Shown: in pieces, positions 18,405 to 27,026 of the stretch | Layout of the letters: the number at the start of each line of letters is the position of its first letter | Position numbering within the stretch: position 1 is the first letter of the stretch | Origin: Pirellula staleyi DSM 6068 | GTDB taxonomy: Bacteria > Planctomycetota > Planctomycetia > Pirellulales > Pirellulaceae | Length of the DNA stretch: 55,357 nt | Direction: 5' to 3' | NCBI GenBank assembly: GCA_945900945.1 | Contig: CAMDKL010000018.1 | Span: 1-55,357, forward strand | Translations under genes and position numbers: made by a program | The notes under the pieces: generated by a model | Seen by the model: only the letters and a program-made list of their open reading frames with translations | Told to the model about the DNA's origin: nothing | Databases searched by the model: none

Positions 18405-19029
18405 GTTCATTACCGGTTTGATTTTGATGTTGTCCATCCCTCCATTTTCGAATGCAGATTTTATTGATTTCGCCGAACAGAATGGCGCAGTAGAAAACAA
18501 TTCAGGAACACGTGCTATTTACCTTGGACGAATCTTTGTATCGACGACAGCGCCACCGACAGCATTTACTGGAATTGCTGCAGGAGTGGTTTTGCGTGAA
18601 GCGGACAATGTCCAGCTTTGGACTGGCAAAGGCGTTACCTTTTCTTCGGCTTCTTCCAAATTCGATACCGGTCTTCGATTCACGAATTTGAGTCAATCTT
18701 CTAATATTCCTGTTTTCTCGCCCCAAATCCCGAATGGTTCTGCGCTACCGTCAAATCTCAATTTCGCGACAGGTTTGGCGATGAGAAATCTTTTAGTCAA
18801 TAATAACTATTTAGATTTTTGGCTTGTTGGAAGTGATGTTGGAAATGGAGGCTTTTCAGCTCCTAGTGGTACCGTTGGATCGACTACGTCTAGCTTCCCC
18901 TTTGTCGTACAACTGGGAATCAGCGCAGTTCCTGAGCCATCTTCGCTGATGTTAGCGACGTTAGCGTTGATCGTTGGTGGCTTTAGCATGGTCCGTCGCA
19001 TGCGAAACAGGTCGTCATTGAGAAGATAG
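18397..19029 (+). CDS. PEP-CTERM protein 2, probable exosortase substrate
   Basis: This 210-residue protein has a short signal peptide (residues 1-20, ending near NADF) and a C-terminal V178-P-E-P181, a membrane stretch (LMLATLALIVGGFSMV) and an Arg-rich tail. The start is firm: AAGGAGG at 18383-18389 lies 7 bases before the ATG. The mature sequence resembles protein 1 in style (similar length, IYLGRIFVSTTAPPTAFT, LRFTNL), so the two may be diverged tandem duplicates. They should be translated together and processed by the exosortase at 8730. Confidence 0.87.
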   Translation: MTKFITGLILMLSIPPFSNADFIDFAEQNGAVENNSGTRAIYLGRIFVSTTAPPTAFTGIAAGVVLREADNVQLWTGKGVTFSSASSKFDTGLRFTNLSQSSNIPVFSPQIPNGSALPSNLNFATGLAMRNLLVNNNYLDFWLVGSDVGNGGFSAPSGTVGSTTSSFPFVVQLGISAVPEPSSLMLATLALIVGGFSMVRRMRNRSSLRR

Positions 19030-19048
19030 GGAGACGGTGACGGCTAGC

Positions 19049-19112
19049 CTGGACTGTTAAACAATCGGTATTGACATAGCTTTTCGACAAGTTGTTTTTG
19101 TTCCTCTAAGAT
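19049..19112. repeat. degenerate dispersed repeat, partner at 1931-1994
   Basis: It starts CTGGACTGTTAAAC and contains GTTGTTTTTGTTCC, in the same order as the copy at 1931. It follows the PEP-CTERM pair. The rest of the gap up to 19391 shows no gene that I can support. Confidence 0.45.
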
Positions 19113-19391
19113 TGTCCTACTCCAGTTGGCTCGTCCAAATGGAACAGCAGGCTAACAGCTAGAATCGCTTGTCCCCACTTCACTTATCCCCGATCGGCTT
19201 GTCCGACTGGAACGCAAGTTTCGTTAGCTAGTGAACCTGATTCACCCGTGACACAAGGTCACTGGGAGTCTTTCGAATCCATCGGTCTCTTCTTCTAACA
19301 TACTTGTTTACCAAGCGGCACGAAGCCGCTGGGGCCTCTCTCGGTACAAAAGTTGCGCAAACAAGGAAACTCGCAATACCAAATTTTTTAA

Positions 19392-19482
19392 CAGCCCAGC
19401 CTTTGGCTGGGCTGATGAAAATACAAGCCCGACGCGCAAGCGAGGGGTCGGAATCATCCCTCGCTTGCGCGTCGGGCTTGTA
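19392..19482. repeat. two adjacent perfect hairpins: 10-bp and 25-bp arms
   Basis: CAGCCCAGCC (19392-19401) pairs with 19405-19414 over a TTT loop. A 25-base arm (19422-19446) then pairs perfectly with 19458-19482 over an 11-base loop. The longer one carries CAAGCCCGACGCGCAAGCGA, a sequence style I associate with dispersed repeats in Pirellulales. Placed between convergent genes, the hairpins may end transcription from both sides. Confidence 0.75.
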
Positions 19483-19605
19483 CTGAAGCCGTTAGTTCAA
19501 CTATTGGCTGCGATTTCATCAGCCCAGAGTAGGGATGGTCTACGCTCGAGGAATTCGGCAAACTTTCGGAGCAATTGGATGTAGGCCTAGCGATTCAGGG
19601 AGTTG

Positions 19606-20616
19606 TTAGAGGTCGCCCGGGATGACCTCTCCAGCGTTGCGAGTGATGAGTGCGCCGACCACTTCGAGGGCAATGGATGCGTTCAAGTAAAAAACCGAGC
19701 CGTCGCACCGCACGATGTTTGCACCGCCGTTGTGGAACGAGTAGATTTCGTCGTCATTGGAGCAGTTGACAGCTCGAGTGCGAGTTGCCGCAGCGGCCGT
19801 GACAACGGGCGATGTAGCCGAACCAATCGCCCCGCCGGTCGTCGGATTGCATGCGTCAAAGGTAATTGGAGTTCGGTGATCCGCCCAAATCCCTGCGCCT
19901 GCCGTATTGACATAGGCCGTAGCAGAAACAGTCGCGGAGCCTCGGCGTCCTAAATTGTAGAGAGCGGGGTTACCTGCTGACTCGACGAACGCGATAGTAT
20001 TCGAGGATCCGTCGCTGATCGCTCCGAAGCTGGTGAGCACGTTGGGCTGAAGGGCTGCGGTCCAGCCCGAACCAGGATTCGGAATAAAGCGTGGGGCCGT
20101 ATCTGCGCGAATGCGGTTGATGACGAAATAGTCGGTAACCGAACCAGTGAGGGAACCAAACGTCACACTATTGATCGTTCGAGTCCGCTTCGAATCCGGA
20201 GCGGACGGGCAGGTGAACATCGGCACGAACGTTCCAATGCCGGTACGATTGAGCGATGGAGGTCCTTGGCGCCAATCTTGCGTGGGATCAAATTGATTGA
20301 GAAGAGCACCTTGTTCGTAGTACGGTAAGAGAACGAATAGGACACTGCGAGGCCTTTGATTGGCTGGAATCGGACGCGGAAAGGCGACGACAGGCGTCGT
20401 ATCGTCGTCGTAGCTCGACGGCGGCAGCCCCTTCATCGCACTTTCGAAATGCATCGCTGCCAACCCAATCTGCTTGAGATTGTTCTGGCATTGCATCCGC
20501 CTCGCTGCCTCGCGGGCCGCCTGAACTGCAGGAAGAAGAAGTCCAACAAGAATGCCGATGATGGCAATGACAACAAGCAGTTCCACCAGGGTAAATCCAC
20601 GTCGATTTTGAATCAT
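19606..20616 (-). CDS. DUF1559 pseudopilin-like protein
   Basis: This planctomycete hallmark protein has a type IV prepilin-like N-terminus ([19 protein letters not shown]) followed by [20 protein letters not shown], and ends with the DUF1559 signature around [20 protein letters not shown]. The Gly-Phe-Thr-Leu-Val-Glu site should be cut by prepilin peptidase, leaving a helix-anchored secreted protein. I prefer the ATG at 20616 (336 residues), 8-9 bases after AAGG; the GTG at 20625 sits on the ribosome site. The family occurs in tens to hundreds of copies per genome and its function is unknown. Confidence 0.88.
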   Translation of the reverse strand: MIQNRRGFTLVELLVVIAIIGILVGLLLPAVQAAREAARRMQCQNNLKQIGLAAMHFESAMKGLPPSSYDDDTTPVVAFPRPIPANQRPRSVLFVLLPYYEQGALLNQFDPTQDWRQGPPSLNRTGIGTFVPMFTCPSAPDSKRTRTINSVTFGSLTGSVTDYFVINRIRADTAPRFIPNPGSGWTAALQPNVLTSFGAISDGSSNTIAFVESAGNPALYNLGRRGSATVSATAYVNTAGAGIWADHRTPITFDACNPTTGGAIGSATSPVVTAAAATRTRAVNCSNDDEIYSFHNGGANIVRCDGSVFYLNASIALEVVGALITRNAGEVIPGDL

Positions 20617-20789
20617 CACCGACACCTTTTAAAAAATTGGCTAAAGACTAAGAAAAAGCCTGCGAAAGTGATTCCATCCAGCATAGTAGTAGCCGTAACA
20701 TGCTTGTCAAGTGTCCCATTGGGTTTGCAACCATGCGTCTGTCATCCCAACCCCTGTCGCAATCGTTTTGGAGGTGCGACAAGGGCCTC

Positions 20790-21057
20790 TGCGACTTCGA
20801 ACTTTTCGTTGAAGGAAAAGTCATCGTCGAGCTCAAGGCTACAAAGGCGAACGCTCCCGAGCGCCAGCCCCAGATTATTAACACCCTAATGGAAACTGGA
20901 ATCGAGGTCGGCCTACTGATCCATTTTGGCAATCCGAAACTAGCAACCAAACGATTTACTCGACACGAGTTAATCTATCAGCGAATCGAAATCATCCTGT
21001 ACATCTTGTTCATTCATGTTCATTCATTTTGTTCGAAATCTTATGCATGCGTGCTTA
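20790..21057 (+). pseudogene. GxxExxY fragment (copy 2) with conserved tail
   Basis: This is the longest of the three fragments. It encodes CDFELFVEGKVIVELKATKA, corresponding to the middle of the family, then the shared TGIEVGLLIHFGNPKL block. The N-terminal third, with the GxxExxY motif that names the family, is absent. The position of the stop codon in copies 1 and 3 reads TTA here, so the frame runs on through the non-coding tail to 21095. The tail ends at 21057 with GTGCTTA. Confidence 0.75.
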
Positions 21058-21257
21058 GCAGTCAGGAAGGGGCTAGGCAGTCGCGGAACCGGTGAAGTCC
21101 TGAACGATTATTGAAAACCGTTGGGCTTGACTTCTATTTCGTCGAATTCTGTAGACACCAGGAGTCGTGTACATGGCGCAGCCTTCGCTGAGGGTTGTTA
21201 CAATGCCTTATGGTGCTCAGTGCAATTGACGATTTCGACACCACCACATGGCTTTCT

Positions 21258-22685
21258 ATGAGCGAATCCACCCGCCAATCGGGAATCGATCCTACTAACT
21301 TTCAATCGGATGGACTGTTGTCCAATCGCGCGCGCACGTTGATATTAACGGTAGCATTTCTAGGTTGGATGTGCGCAGGTTTTCATTTGTCGATTACATC
21401 GATCGCAATGCAACCGGCCGTAATAGATTTGCTCGATCGCACAGGGGCACTGGATCGTGAGCGGTATGAGTCGTTGAGCAAGCACCCCGAGCTGAACAAG
21501 GCTAATAAGACACAGGTAAGTTCGAGCGGCTTTTCAGTCGAAGACCAAAATGAACTTAGCTCTGCAAAGGTGTTGATCGCACAATGGTATGCATGGACAC
21601 AATGTTCGTTTCTTTTCGGTGCTGCGTTTGGCGGATGGTTTTTTGGAGCAATCGGCGACCGGTTGGGACGCACGAAAGGAATGGGGCTTAGCATCCTGAC
21701 TTACTCCATTATGTCAGGCGCAACCTATTTCTCAGACCGACCTATCATGCTGTGTGTCTGCTGGTTTTTGACATGTACAGGTGTCGGCGGAATTTGGCCC
21801 AACGGGGTCGCGTTGGTTGCGGAGGCATGGTCCAGTCTATCCAGACCATTGGCGGCTGGCATCATCGGCATGGCTGCGAATATCGGGTTGTTCCTAATGT
21901 CGATGTTGGCCGCGAATTATGCAGTCACTCCTGCGAATTGGCAGTGGATGATGCAAATAGGTGCAGCACCCTTTGTGTTAGGTGTATTTGCATTGCTGTT
22001 TGTTCCTGAATCACCTCTTTGGCTAGCAACACGACACGGAGCATCGTGCGAACAGCGAGGCAGTTCGGCAAGCGGAGAAATTTTTAGGCCACCACTGTTG
22101 GCAATCACGCTGCTGGGCATCTCCCTGGCGACGGTTCCGCTCCTTGGCGGATGGGGAAGCGCGAACTGGATGGTTCCGTGGAGCGCCGAAGCGGGGCAAG
22201 CCGCTGATCCCCCCGATCCGTTCTTGAAAGCCAAAGTGAATCAATCGAGGGCATTTACAGGAATATTGGGTAGTTTGTTGGGTGGCTGGATCGCAAGCAC
22301 CCTTGGTCGTCGAAACGCTTATTTGATTGCGAGTGTCGGAGCCCTGTTCACATCGCAAACCATTTTCCTGTACCTCAATCCGACCGACTCCAGTTTTCTG
22401 TGGTGGGTTTCGGCTCTCGGGTTCTTCAATGGCATCTATTTCGGCTGGCTGCCATATTGTCTGCCCGAGTTATTTCCGACCCGAGCCCGATCAGCGGGTG
22501 CTGGCGTGAGCTTCAACTTCGGTCGTATACTCACGGCCATTACTGTATTCGCCACCGGTACTTTGACGCATGTTTTCGAGGGTGACTATGCGAGAATCGG
22601 CCGTGTAACAAGCTTAATCTTTGTAGTTGGCATTGTTGCGATTTGGTTTGTGCCGTTTTCTTCCAAACAAGATCTAGAAAAGTAA
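21258..22685 (+). CDS. MFS transporter, sugar-porter-like
   Basis: From the ATG at 21258 the product has 475 residues; earlier in-frame starts (ATG 21210, TTG 21195) cannot be excluded. About 12 membrane segments are visible. GDRLGRTKG after segment 2-3 matches the GxxxDRxGRR loop of the major facilitator superfamily, and PESPLW after segment 6 is typical of the sugar-porter branch; LGRRNAYL in the second half repeats the first motif. An extra polar loop after the first membrane helix (RTGALDRERYESLSK to QNELSSAK) probably lies outside. The substrate is unknown. A Tat signal stub 88 bases downstream suggests that a secreted oxidoreductase once followed it. Confidence 0.85.
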   Translation: MSESTRQSGIDPTNFQSDGLLSNRARTLILTVAFLGWMCAGFHLSITSIAMQPAVIDLLDRTGALDRERYESLSKHPELNKANKTQVSSSGFSVEDQNELSSAKVLIAQWYAWTQCSFLFGAAFGGWFFGAIGDRLGRTKGMGLSILTYSIMSGATYFSDRPIMLCVCWFLTCTGVGGIWPNGVALVAEAWSSLSRPLAAGIIGMAANIGLFLMSMLAANYAVTPANWQWMMQIGAAPFVLGVFALLFVPESPLWLATRHGASCEQRGSSASGEIFRPPLLAITLLGISLATVPLLGGWGSANWMVPWSAEAGQAADPPDPFLKAKVNQSRAFTGILGSLLGGWIASTLGRRNAYLIASVGALFTSQTIFLYLNPTDSSFLWWVSALGFFNGIYFGWLPYCLPELFPTRARSAGAGVSFNFGRILTAITVFATGTLTHVFEGDYARIGRVTSLIFVVGIVAIWFVPFSSKQDLEK

Positions 22686-22773
22686 GCAAGATAATGGGAT
22701 CGAGAACACCTTCGCCAATCAAGCAAATCCTGTGCGTCAATCGCACTCCAAATTTGGAAGGGGGGTACTAATC

Positions 22774-22875
22774 ATGCAAGACAAACATCGCCGCAATTTC
22801 ATTAAGACGAGCTCCATGGTAGCTGCGGGCTTTGTCATACTGGCAATACTGCCTCGTGAGTTGGTCGCAAGCTGA
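22774..22875 (+). pseudogene. orphan Tat signal peptide, remnant of a secreted oxidoreductase gene
   Basis: A 33-residue frame encodes a twin-arginine leader (KHRRNFIKTSS followed by MVAAGFVILAIL) and stops at TGA 22873-22875. A strong purine-rich ribosome site (GGAAGGGGGG) sits 7-10 bases before the ATG. Leaders of the form RRxFxKTSS are common on planctomycete Gfo/Idh/MocA-type oxidoreductases and related Tat proteins; no mature domain follows. About 35 bases later the third GxxExxY fragment begins. I infer that the body of the gene was lost. Confidence 0.65.
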
Positions 22876-22910
22876 CCCTAGAGCCTTCCTCCGAGTCCTT
22901 TGTCGGCGAT

Positions 22911-23130
22911 ACCGAAGCGAACGATCTCCGGGCCCAGATTATTAACACCCTAAAGGAAACTGGAATCGAGTTTGGCCTGCTGATCCATTTTGGCAATCCG
23001 AAACTCGGAACCAAACGATTCACACGACACAAATGAATCTATCAGCGAATTGAAATCATCCTGTACATCCTGTACGTCTTGTCCGTCGATGTTCATTCAT
23101 TTTGTTCGAAAACTTATGCATAGGTGCTTA
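22911..23130 (+). pseudogene. GxxExxY fragment (copy 3) with conserved tail
   Basis: Bases 22911-23036 encode EANDLRA and the shared block TGIEFGLLIHFGNPKL, with a TGA at 23034-23036. The non-coding tail continues to GTGCTTA at 23124-23130 and contains one extra 9-base unit relative to copy 1. The fragment has no start codon of its own and abuts the Tat stub. Confidence 0.75.
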
Positions 23131-23203
23131 GGACGCAGAGAATCCCTTTTTTAGTATTTCTCGGTGATCTTGGTGCCTCTGTGTTTCAAAATTACCTCGG
23201 GTG

Positions 23204-24526
23204 CTACAGAGAAACCTTACTCATGAATTCGCCGTCACTGAGTTTGGTCCTAATAAGCTGCCCCGGTTTCACGTGCTCGATGCTCATGATCACCTTTTCG
23301 TTTTCCGCATCCAAAGTTACCGAGTAGCCGCGAGCGAGCGTTTTCAACGGACTGATTGCGTCGAGTACTTGCGATACTCTTTCCAACTGTTCGGTCCTAG
23401 CCTGCATAAGTCCATCTATCATGTTGTCCAACGACTCATGCAGGTCATCTAAACGCTGTGTCGGTGTTTCCAGCAACCGTTCTGGCGACTGCAGCACGGG
23501 CCGGCTTGCGAGCGATTGGAGTCTCATTTCCGATTGGCTCACGCGATGGAGTAACAGAGTATCGAGTCGACGTTGAACTCCTGCAAGTGTTTCGAACACT
23601 TCGTCCCGGTTAGGAACAATCCTCTCGGCCGCTTCCGATGGAGTGAGGGCTCGCACATCGGCAGCCAAGTCGCAAAGCGTTACATCGATCTCATGGCCGA
23701 CCGCAGATACAGTTGGCAATGGACAAGCAGCCACAGCTCGCACGACGACCTCTTCGTTAAAGCACCACAGGTCTTCCAATGAACCACCGCCTCGCCCCAC
23801 CACCAATACATCGAGCGCCGGTTTCAAAAGCGCAGCGATTCGAATTCCTTCAGCAATTTCCAATGCAGCCCCATCGCCTTGGACTCTCGACGGAATGATC
23901 AGTACACTTGCTCCAGGCCAACGCCGTTTAAGTACTTGAGTAAAATCATGAATAGCCGCACCACTGGGACTGGTAACGAATCCGATGCGAGTTGGAAAAG
24001 CTGGCAGCGACTTCTTGCGCTCTGGTGCGAAGAGCCCTTCCTTTTCGAGTTTGGCGTGCAGTCGACGAAACGCGGCTTGCAGCGCCCCGAGCCCCTGCTG
24101 CTCCATGCGTGAAATGATCACTTGGTAAGTACCGCGTGGCCCATAGACTTCAATCCGACCTTGAACCAATACCGCCATTCCCTCTCGGAGGTCCATTCCG
24201 ATGCGTTCGAACGTCGACCTCCAGAGCACGGCTGAGACCTGGCTGGTTGCATCTTTGATCGTCAAATAGACATGACCAGAAGCCGATTGGTTCAGGTTTC
24301 CAATTTCGCCTGCAAGCCAAAACGTCGATACCGATTGTTCGATCGCATTTTTTACCCAAGCGTTGAGTTGCGCTACGCTAAGCGGTGTATCCGAACTAGT
24401 ACCAGGCCGAGCTTTAGCTGGCGTCTTTCCAAGCGTCTTGGCGGGTGGATTGCGTTGAATCGAATCGGGATTCGGTTGCTCGCCAAAAAACGCATCCGCA
24501 TCACCGCTCCATAAAAAACCTGTCAC
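23204..24526 (-). CDS. xseA: exodeoxyribonuclease VII large subunit
   Basis: XseA forms the nuclease subunit of exonuclease VII, which degrades single-stranded DNA to oligonucleotides. The N-terminal OB-fold is seen (FWLAGEIGNLNQSASGHVYLTIKDATSQVSAV shortened here; about residues 60-150), then the catalytic part with GFVTSPSGAAIHDF, RVQGDGAALEI, VVGRGGGSLEDLWCFN and SAVGHEIDVTLCDLAADVRA. I place the start at GTG 24526, overlapping the stop of the acyltransferase by GTGA, with AAAGGAG about 10 bases upstream; this gives 440 residues, the normal length. No xseB is seen nearby. It is the last gene of a coupled four-gene operon. Confidence 0.93.
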   Translation of the reverse strand: MTGFLWSGDADAFFGEQPNPDSIQRNPPAKTLGKTPAKARPGTSSDTPLSVAQLNAWVKNAIEQSVSTFWLAGEIGNLNQSASGHVYLTIKDATSQVSAVLWRSTFERIGMDLREGMAVLVQGRIEVYGPRGTYQVIISRMEQQGLGALQAAFRRLHAKLEKEGLFAPERKKSLPAFPTRIGFVTSPSGAAIHDFTQVLKRRWPGASVLIIPSRVQGDGAALEIAEGIRIAALLKPALDVLVVGRGGGSLEDLWCFNEEVVVRAVAACPLPTVSAVGHEIDVTLCDLAADVRALTPSEAAERIVPNRDEVFETLAGVQRRLDTLLLHRVSQSEMRLQSLASRPVLQSPERLLETPTQRLDDLHESLDNMIDGLMQARTEQLERVSQVLDAISPLKTLARGYSVTLDAENEKVIMSIEHVKPGQLIRTKLSDGEFMSKVSL

Positions 24527-25257
24527 CGTTGAATTGCTCCTTTTGGAACAGGATAAAAACCTCGTTCGCCGACTCGCATCGACCCGTCCTCCGCCCAAGT
24601 TTCGGCTTCCTTCGTTACCGCCATGAGTATCGATTCGATATACAGCCGGTAGTCCTCAATCTCGTCTTTGCTCAACTTGCGGGGAACTCTAATGGCAGGT
24701 CCGAGGACGATTCTCGCTCTGGAACTAGGTCGGGGTATTGCAAACTTATCCCAAGCGCCCGAATTTCGCCATGGAGAATCAAATCCGCAACCCAACGGAA
24801 CAATTGGGATTCCCAAGAGCCCTGCGAGGAACACACAGCCACTCGATAGCTCGCGTCTCGGTCCTCGAGGGCCATCAGGGGTGATGACGAGACTTGTGCC
24901 TCTATTGTTTCGTCTGATCTGCAAAATCGCTTGAACGCCACCCCGTGAAGTGGAGCCGCGAACTGTTTTGAATCCAAATTGACGGATGACTTCGGTCAGC
25001 CAATGCGCATCGCGATGCTGACTCAGTAGCATGGTGACATCGCAGCCACGACGATTGCAAGGCGGCAACGCCAAATACTCGTGCCAAACAACAAAGATGG
25101 CTGGGCCATCGAAACTCGCATCTGCAGGATCCATCTTTGGTTCATAACAAACGATGCGAGAATCAAGCGTTCTCATCCAGGCTCTTATGCCGAATGCCAA
25201 CAGCGTCCCACCCCAGCGCATCGTCATGCGTTGCAAGTCGAATTTAGGAAATTGCAT
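24523..25257 (-). CDS. DUF374 lysophospholipid acyltransferase-like protein
   Basis: This 244-residue protein belongs to the DUF374 branch of the LPLAT superfamily. It shows VVWHEYLALPP where the family has an NHxxxxD-like active site, RGSTSRGGVQAI, and TPDGPRGPRRELSSG. It probably acylates a lipid or lipid A-like precursor at the inner membrane; the substrate is unknown. The start is ATG at 25257 within TAATG, overlapping the dapF stop; a longer open frame to 25440 lies inside dapF and is rejected. Translational coupling on both sides argues that it is co-expressed with dapF and xseA. Confidence 0.85.
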   Translation of the reverse strand: MQFPKFDLQRMTMRWGGTLLAFGIRAWMRTLDSRIVCYEPKMDPADASFDGPAIFVVWHEYLALPPCNRRGCDVTMLLSQHRDAHWLTEVIRQFGFKTVRGSTSRGGVQAILQIRRNNRGTSLVITPDGPRGPRRELSSGCVFLAGLLGIPIVPLGCGFDSPWRNSGAWDKFAIPRPSSRARIVLGPAIRVPRKLSKDEIEDYRLYIESILMAVTKEAETWAEDGSMRVGERGFYPVPKGAIQR

Positions 25258-26120
25258 TACTCGCTGAGTTGCCATTGGCCTGAAAAGACTTCGACCGCAG
25301 GTCCGGTCATGAACACATGATTGCTTTCCTCTTCCCAACGCAACCGCAATTGGCCACCCCGCAACGAATTGAGAATCTGCCGATCGGTGTGTCCGGTCAA
25401 AACGCCTGCCACGCAAACGGCACTGGCTCCGGTTCCGCACGCCCAGGTTTCGCCGGACCCGCGCTCCCAGGTGCGTTGTCGAACTTCACCTGGCGACAAA
25501 ACCTCAACAAATTCCACATTGGTTTTCTTTGGGAACCGATCGTCTCGCTCAATCATTGGACCGATTTCAAGAACCAATTCATCGGTCGCTTCCGAAACAA
25601 ATAACACGCAATGCGGGTTGCCCATCGAAACACAGGTCGCAAACAGAGTATGCCCTCGAAACTCAATGGGGCAATTAATGACATGCGAGTTTGCGTTCTC
25701 TCCGAGAGTTGTCGGTATTTGGCCAGCCTCAAGCCTCGGTGGTCCCATGTCGACGGTGACTTGAGAGACTAAGCCATTCTCAATTGCTAGAACGAGCGAA
25801 AGGACTCCAGCACCTGTTTCAATCGTGAGCGATTCTTTCTTGCAGATCCCATGATCGTAAACGTATTTTGCAACACATCGGATTCCATTGCCGCACATCT
25901 CGGATTCGCTACCATCGGCGTTGAACATTCGCATTCGTGCCTCTGCTCGTTCGCTTGGGAGGATCGCAATCAATCCATCGCCTCCGATTCCAAAACGACG
26001 ATCGGACACTTGAACCGCCAATTGAGGGAGATCCAACGGCAAGGATTGATCGAATCCACTGACATAGACATAGTCGTTGCCAGCACCATGCATCTTGGTG
26101 AATTTTAAAAATGAAGCCAT
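25257..26120 (-). CDS. dapF: diaminopimelate epimerase
   Basis: DapF converts LL- to meso-diaminopimelate for lysine and peptidoglycan. The two catalytic cysteines are present: Cys76 in [10 protein letters not shown] and Cys228 in TWACGTGA. The start [14 protein letters not shown] is also typical. The length (287) is standard. It starts 25 bases after the FHA gene ends and overlaps the acyltransferase start. Its presence is consistent with planctomycetes making a DAP-type peptidoglycan. Confidence 0.96.
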   Translation of the reverse strand: MASFLKFTKMHGAGNDYVYVSGFDQSLPLDLPQLAVQVSDRRFGIGGDGLIAILPSERAEARMRMFNADGSESEMCGNGIRCVAKYVYDHGICKKESLTIETGAGVLSLVLAIENGLVSQVTVDMGPPRLEAGQIPTTLGENANSHVINCPIEFRGHTLFATCVSMGNPHCVLFVSEATDELVLEIGPMIERDDRFPKKTNVEFVEVLSPGEVRQRTWERGSGETWACGTGASAVCVAGVLTGHTDRQILNSLRGGQLRLRWEEESNHVFMTGPAVEVFSGQWQLSE

Positions 26121-26145
26121 ACTGCTTGTCGTGGTTGAGGAGATT

Positions 26146-26805
26146 TTAGCTGGGTAACTTAAAATCGGGGTCCGCGATTCCCCGAATGAGTTCCGATAGG
26201 CGGCTATAGAGTTGGAGCATTAATTGCCATGTTGCCAGATCGACATGGATCGACGCGCGTTTGTCATTTATTTTGACTGCGTCGACGACTTCACCGATCC
26301 GAGCATGGAAATACTCAAAGAGTTCAGCTAATTGTGCAGCTTGGCTAGGACTAAGTCGTTCGGGTAATTGAGGTGGTTGATTCAGATCTCGCAACGCCCG
26401 AACGGACTCTGCGATCGCGGGATCCAAATCGAAATCACCGCCATCGGTTTTCTGGACCAAGTGGGACTCTTCGACCGCTGTAAGATTATCTTGAACTCGA
26501 GAGCTGATTTGATCATGCGTGCCGAATAGCAACATACTTCGTCCGACAGAAATGATGTCACCGAATCGCAAGATACGGAGTTGGCAATCTTGACCATTGA
26601 CTCGCGTTCCGTTCGTGCTCTCCAGATCGGTGAGCACCAAATGATCGTTGTCTTCTTGGATTTTGCAATGAAATCGACTGATTCGCTCGTCGTTAAGCTG
26701 TATCGAGTTGCCTTCTTCCCGACCGATAGAGATCGGCGTTTTTAGGACCGCATAGGTGCGGCCACGATCGGCCCCTTGAACAACGCGAAGCGTCAATCTA
26801 GTCAT
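26146..26805 (-). CDS. FHA-domain protein
   Basis: The 219-residue protein has an N-terminal forkhead-associated domain (about residues 5-100) with the phosphothreonine-binding landmarks [20 protein letters not shown] and [11 protein letters not shown]. The C-terminal half is a helical domain with no motif I recognise ([20 protein letters not shown]). It should be a cytoplasmic adaptor that binds Thr-phosphorylated proteins, and the window encodes a Ser/Thr kinase at 37622. It is the first gene of the FHA-dapF-DUF374-xseA operon. Confidence 0.88.
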   Translation of the reverse strand: MTRLTLRVVQGADRGRTYAVLKTPISIGREEGNSIQLNDERISRFHCKIQEDNDHLVLTDLESTNGTRVNGQDCQLRILRFGDIISVGRSMLLFGTHDQISSRVQDNLTAVEESHLVQKTDGGDFDLDPAIAESVRALRDLNQPPQLPERLSPSQAAQLAELFEYFHARIGEVVDAVKINDKRASIHVDLATWQLMLQLYSRLSELIRGIADPDFKLPS

Positions 26806-26929
26806 TGCAGTCTCGAGAAGTAGCTCAGCCTGTCCTCAGACTGATGATGGTCAGCAAACAGTATGGAACCAGTGTAACACGAATTAGTAATAATTCTTTC
26901 CCGATTCGTGGCAACGCGTATGTTCGAAG

Positions 26930-26978
26930 TGTGCTTGTGTCCGGCTGAGGACAGCCGGACCTACGTGTGCTTGTGTCC
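26930..26978. repeat. direct repeat and hairpin upstream of FHA operon
   Basis: TGTGCTTGTGTCC occurs at 26930-26942 and again at 26966-26978. Between them GTCCGGCT (26939-26946) pairs with AGCCGGAC (26953-26960). It lies between the sugar isomerase end and the FHA gene start and may be part of a dispersed repeat family. Confidence 0.55.
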
Positions 26979-27026
26979 TAGGTGTGGGTCAGAGTTCCCT
27001 GGCTGAAAAAAAAGCCGATTGGTTTT

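Noticed and set aside
24527-24598. A longer xseA start at 24598.
   Set aside because: It would lie inside the acyltransferase gene; the GTG at 24526 has a ribosome site and gives the normal family length.
26930-26978. A short CRISPR-like array from the repeated TGTGCTTGTGTCC.
   Set aside because: There are only two units of 13 bases, the spacer is a hairpin and no cas genes are present.
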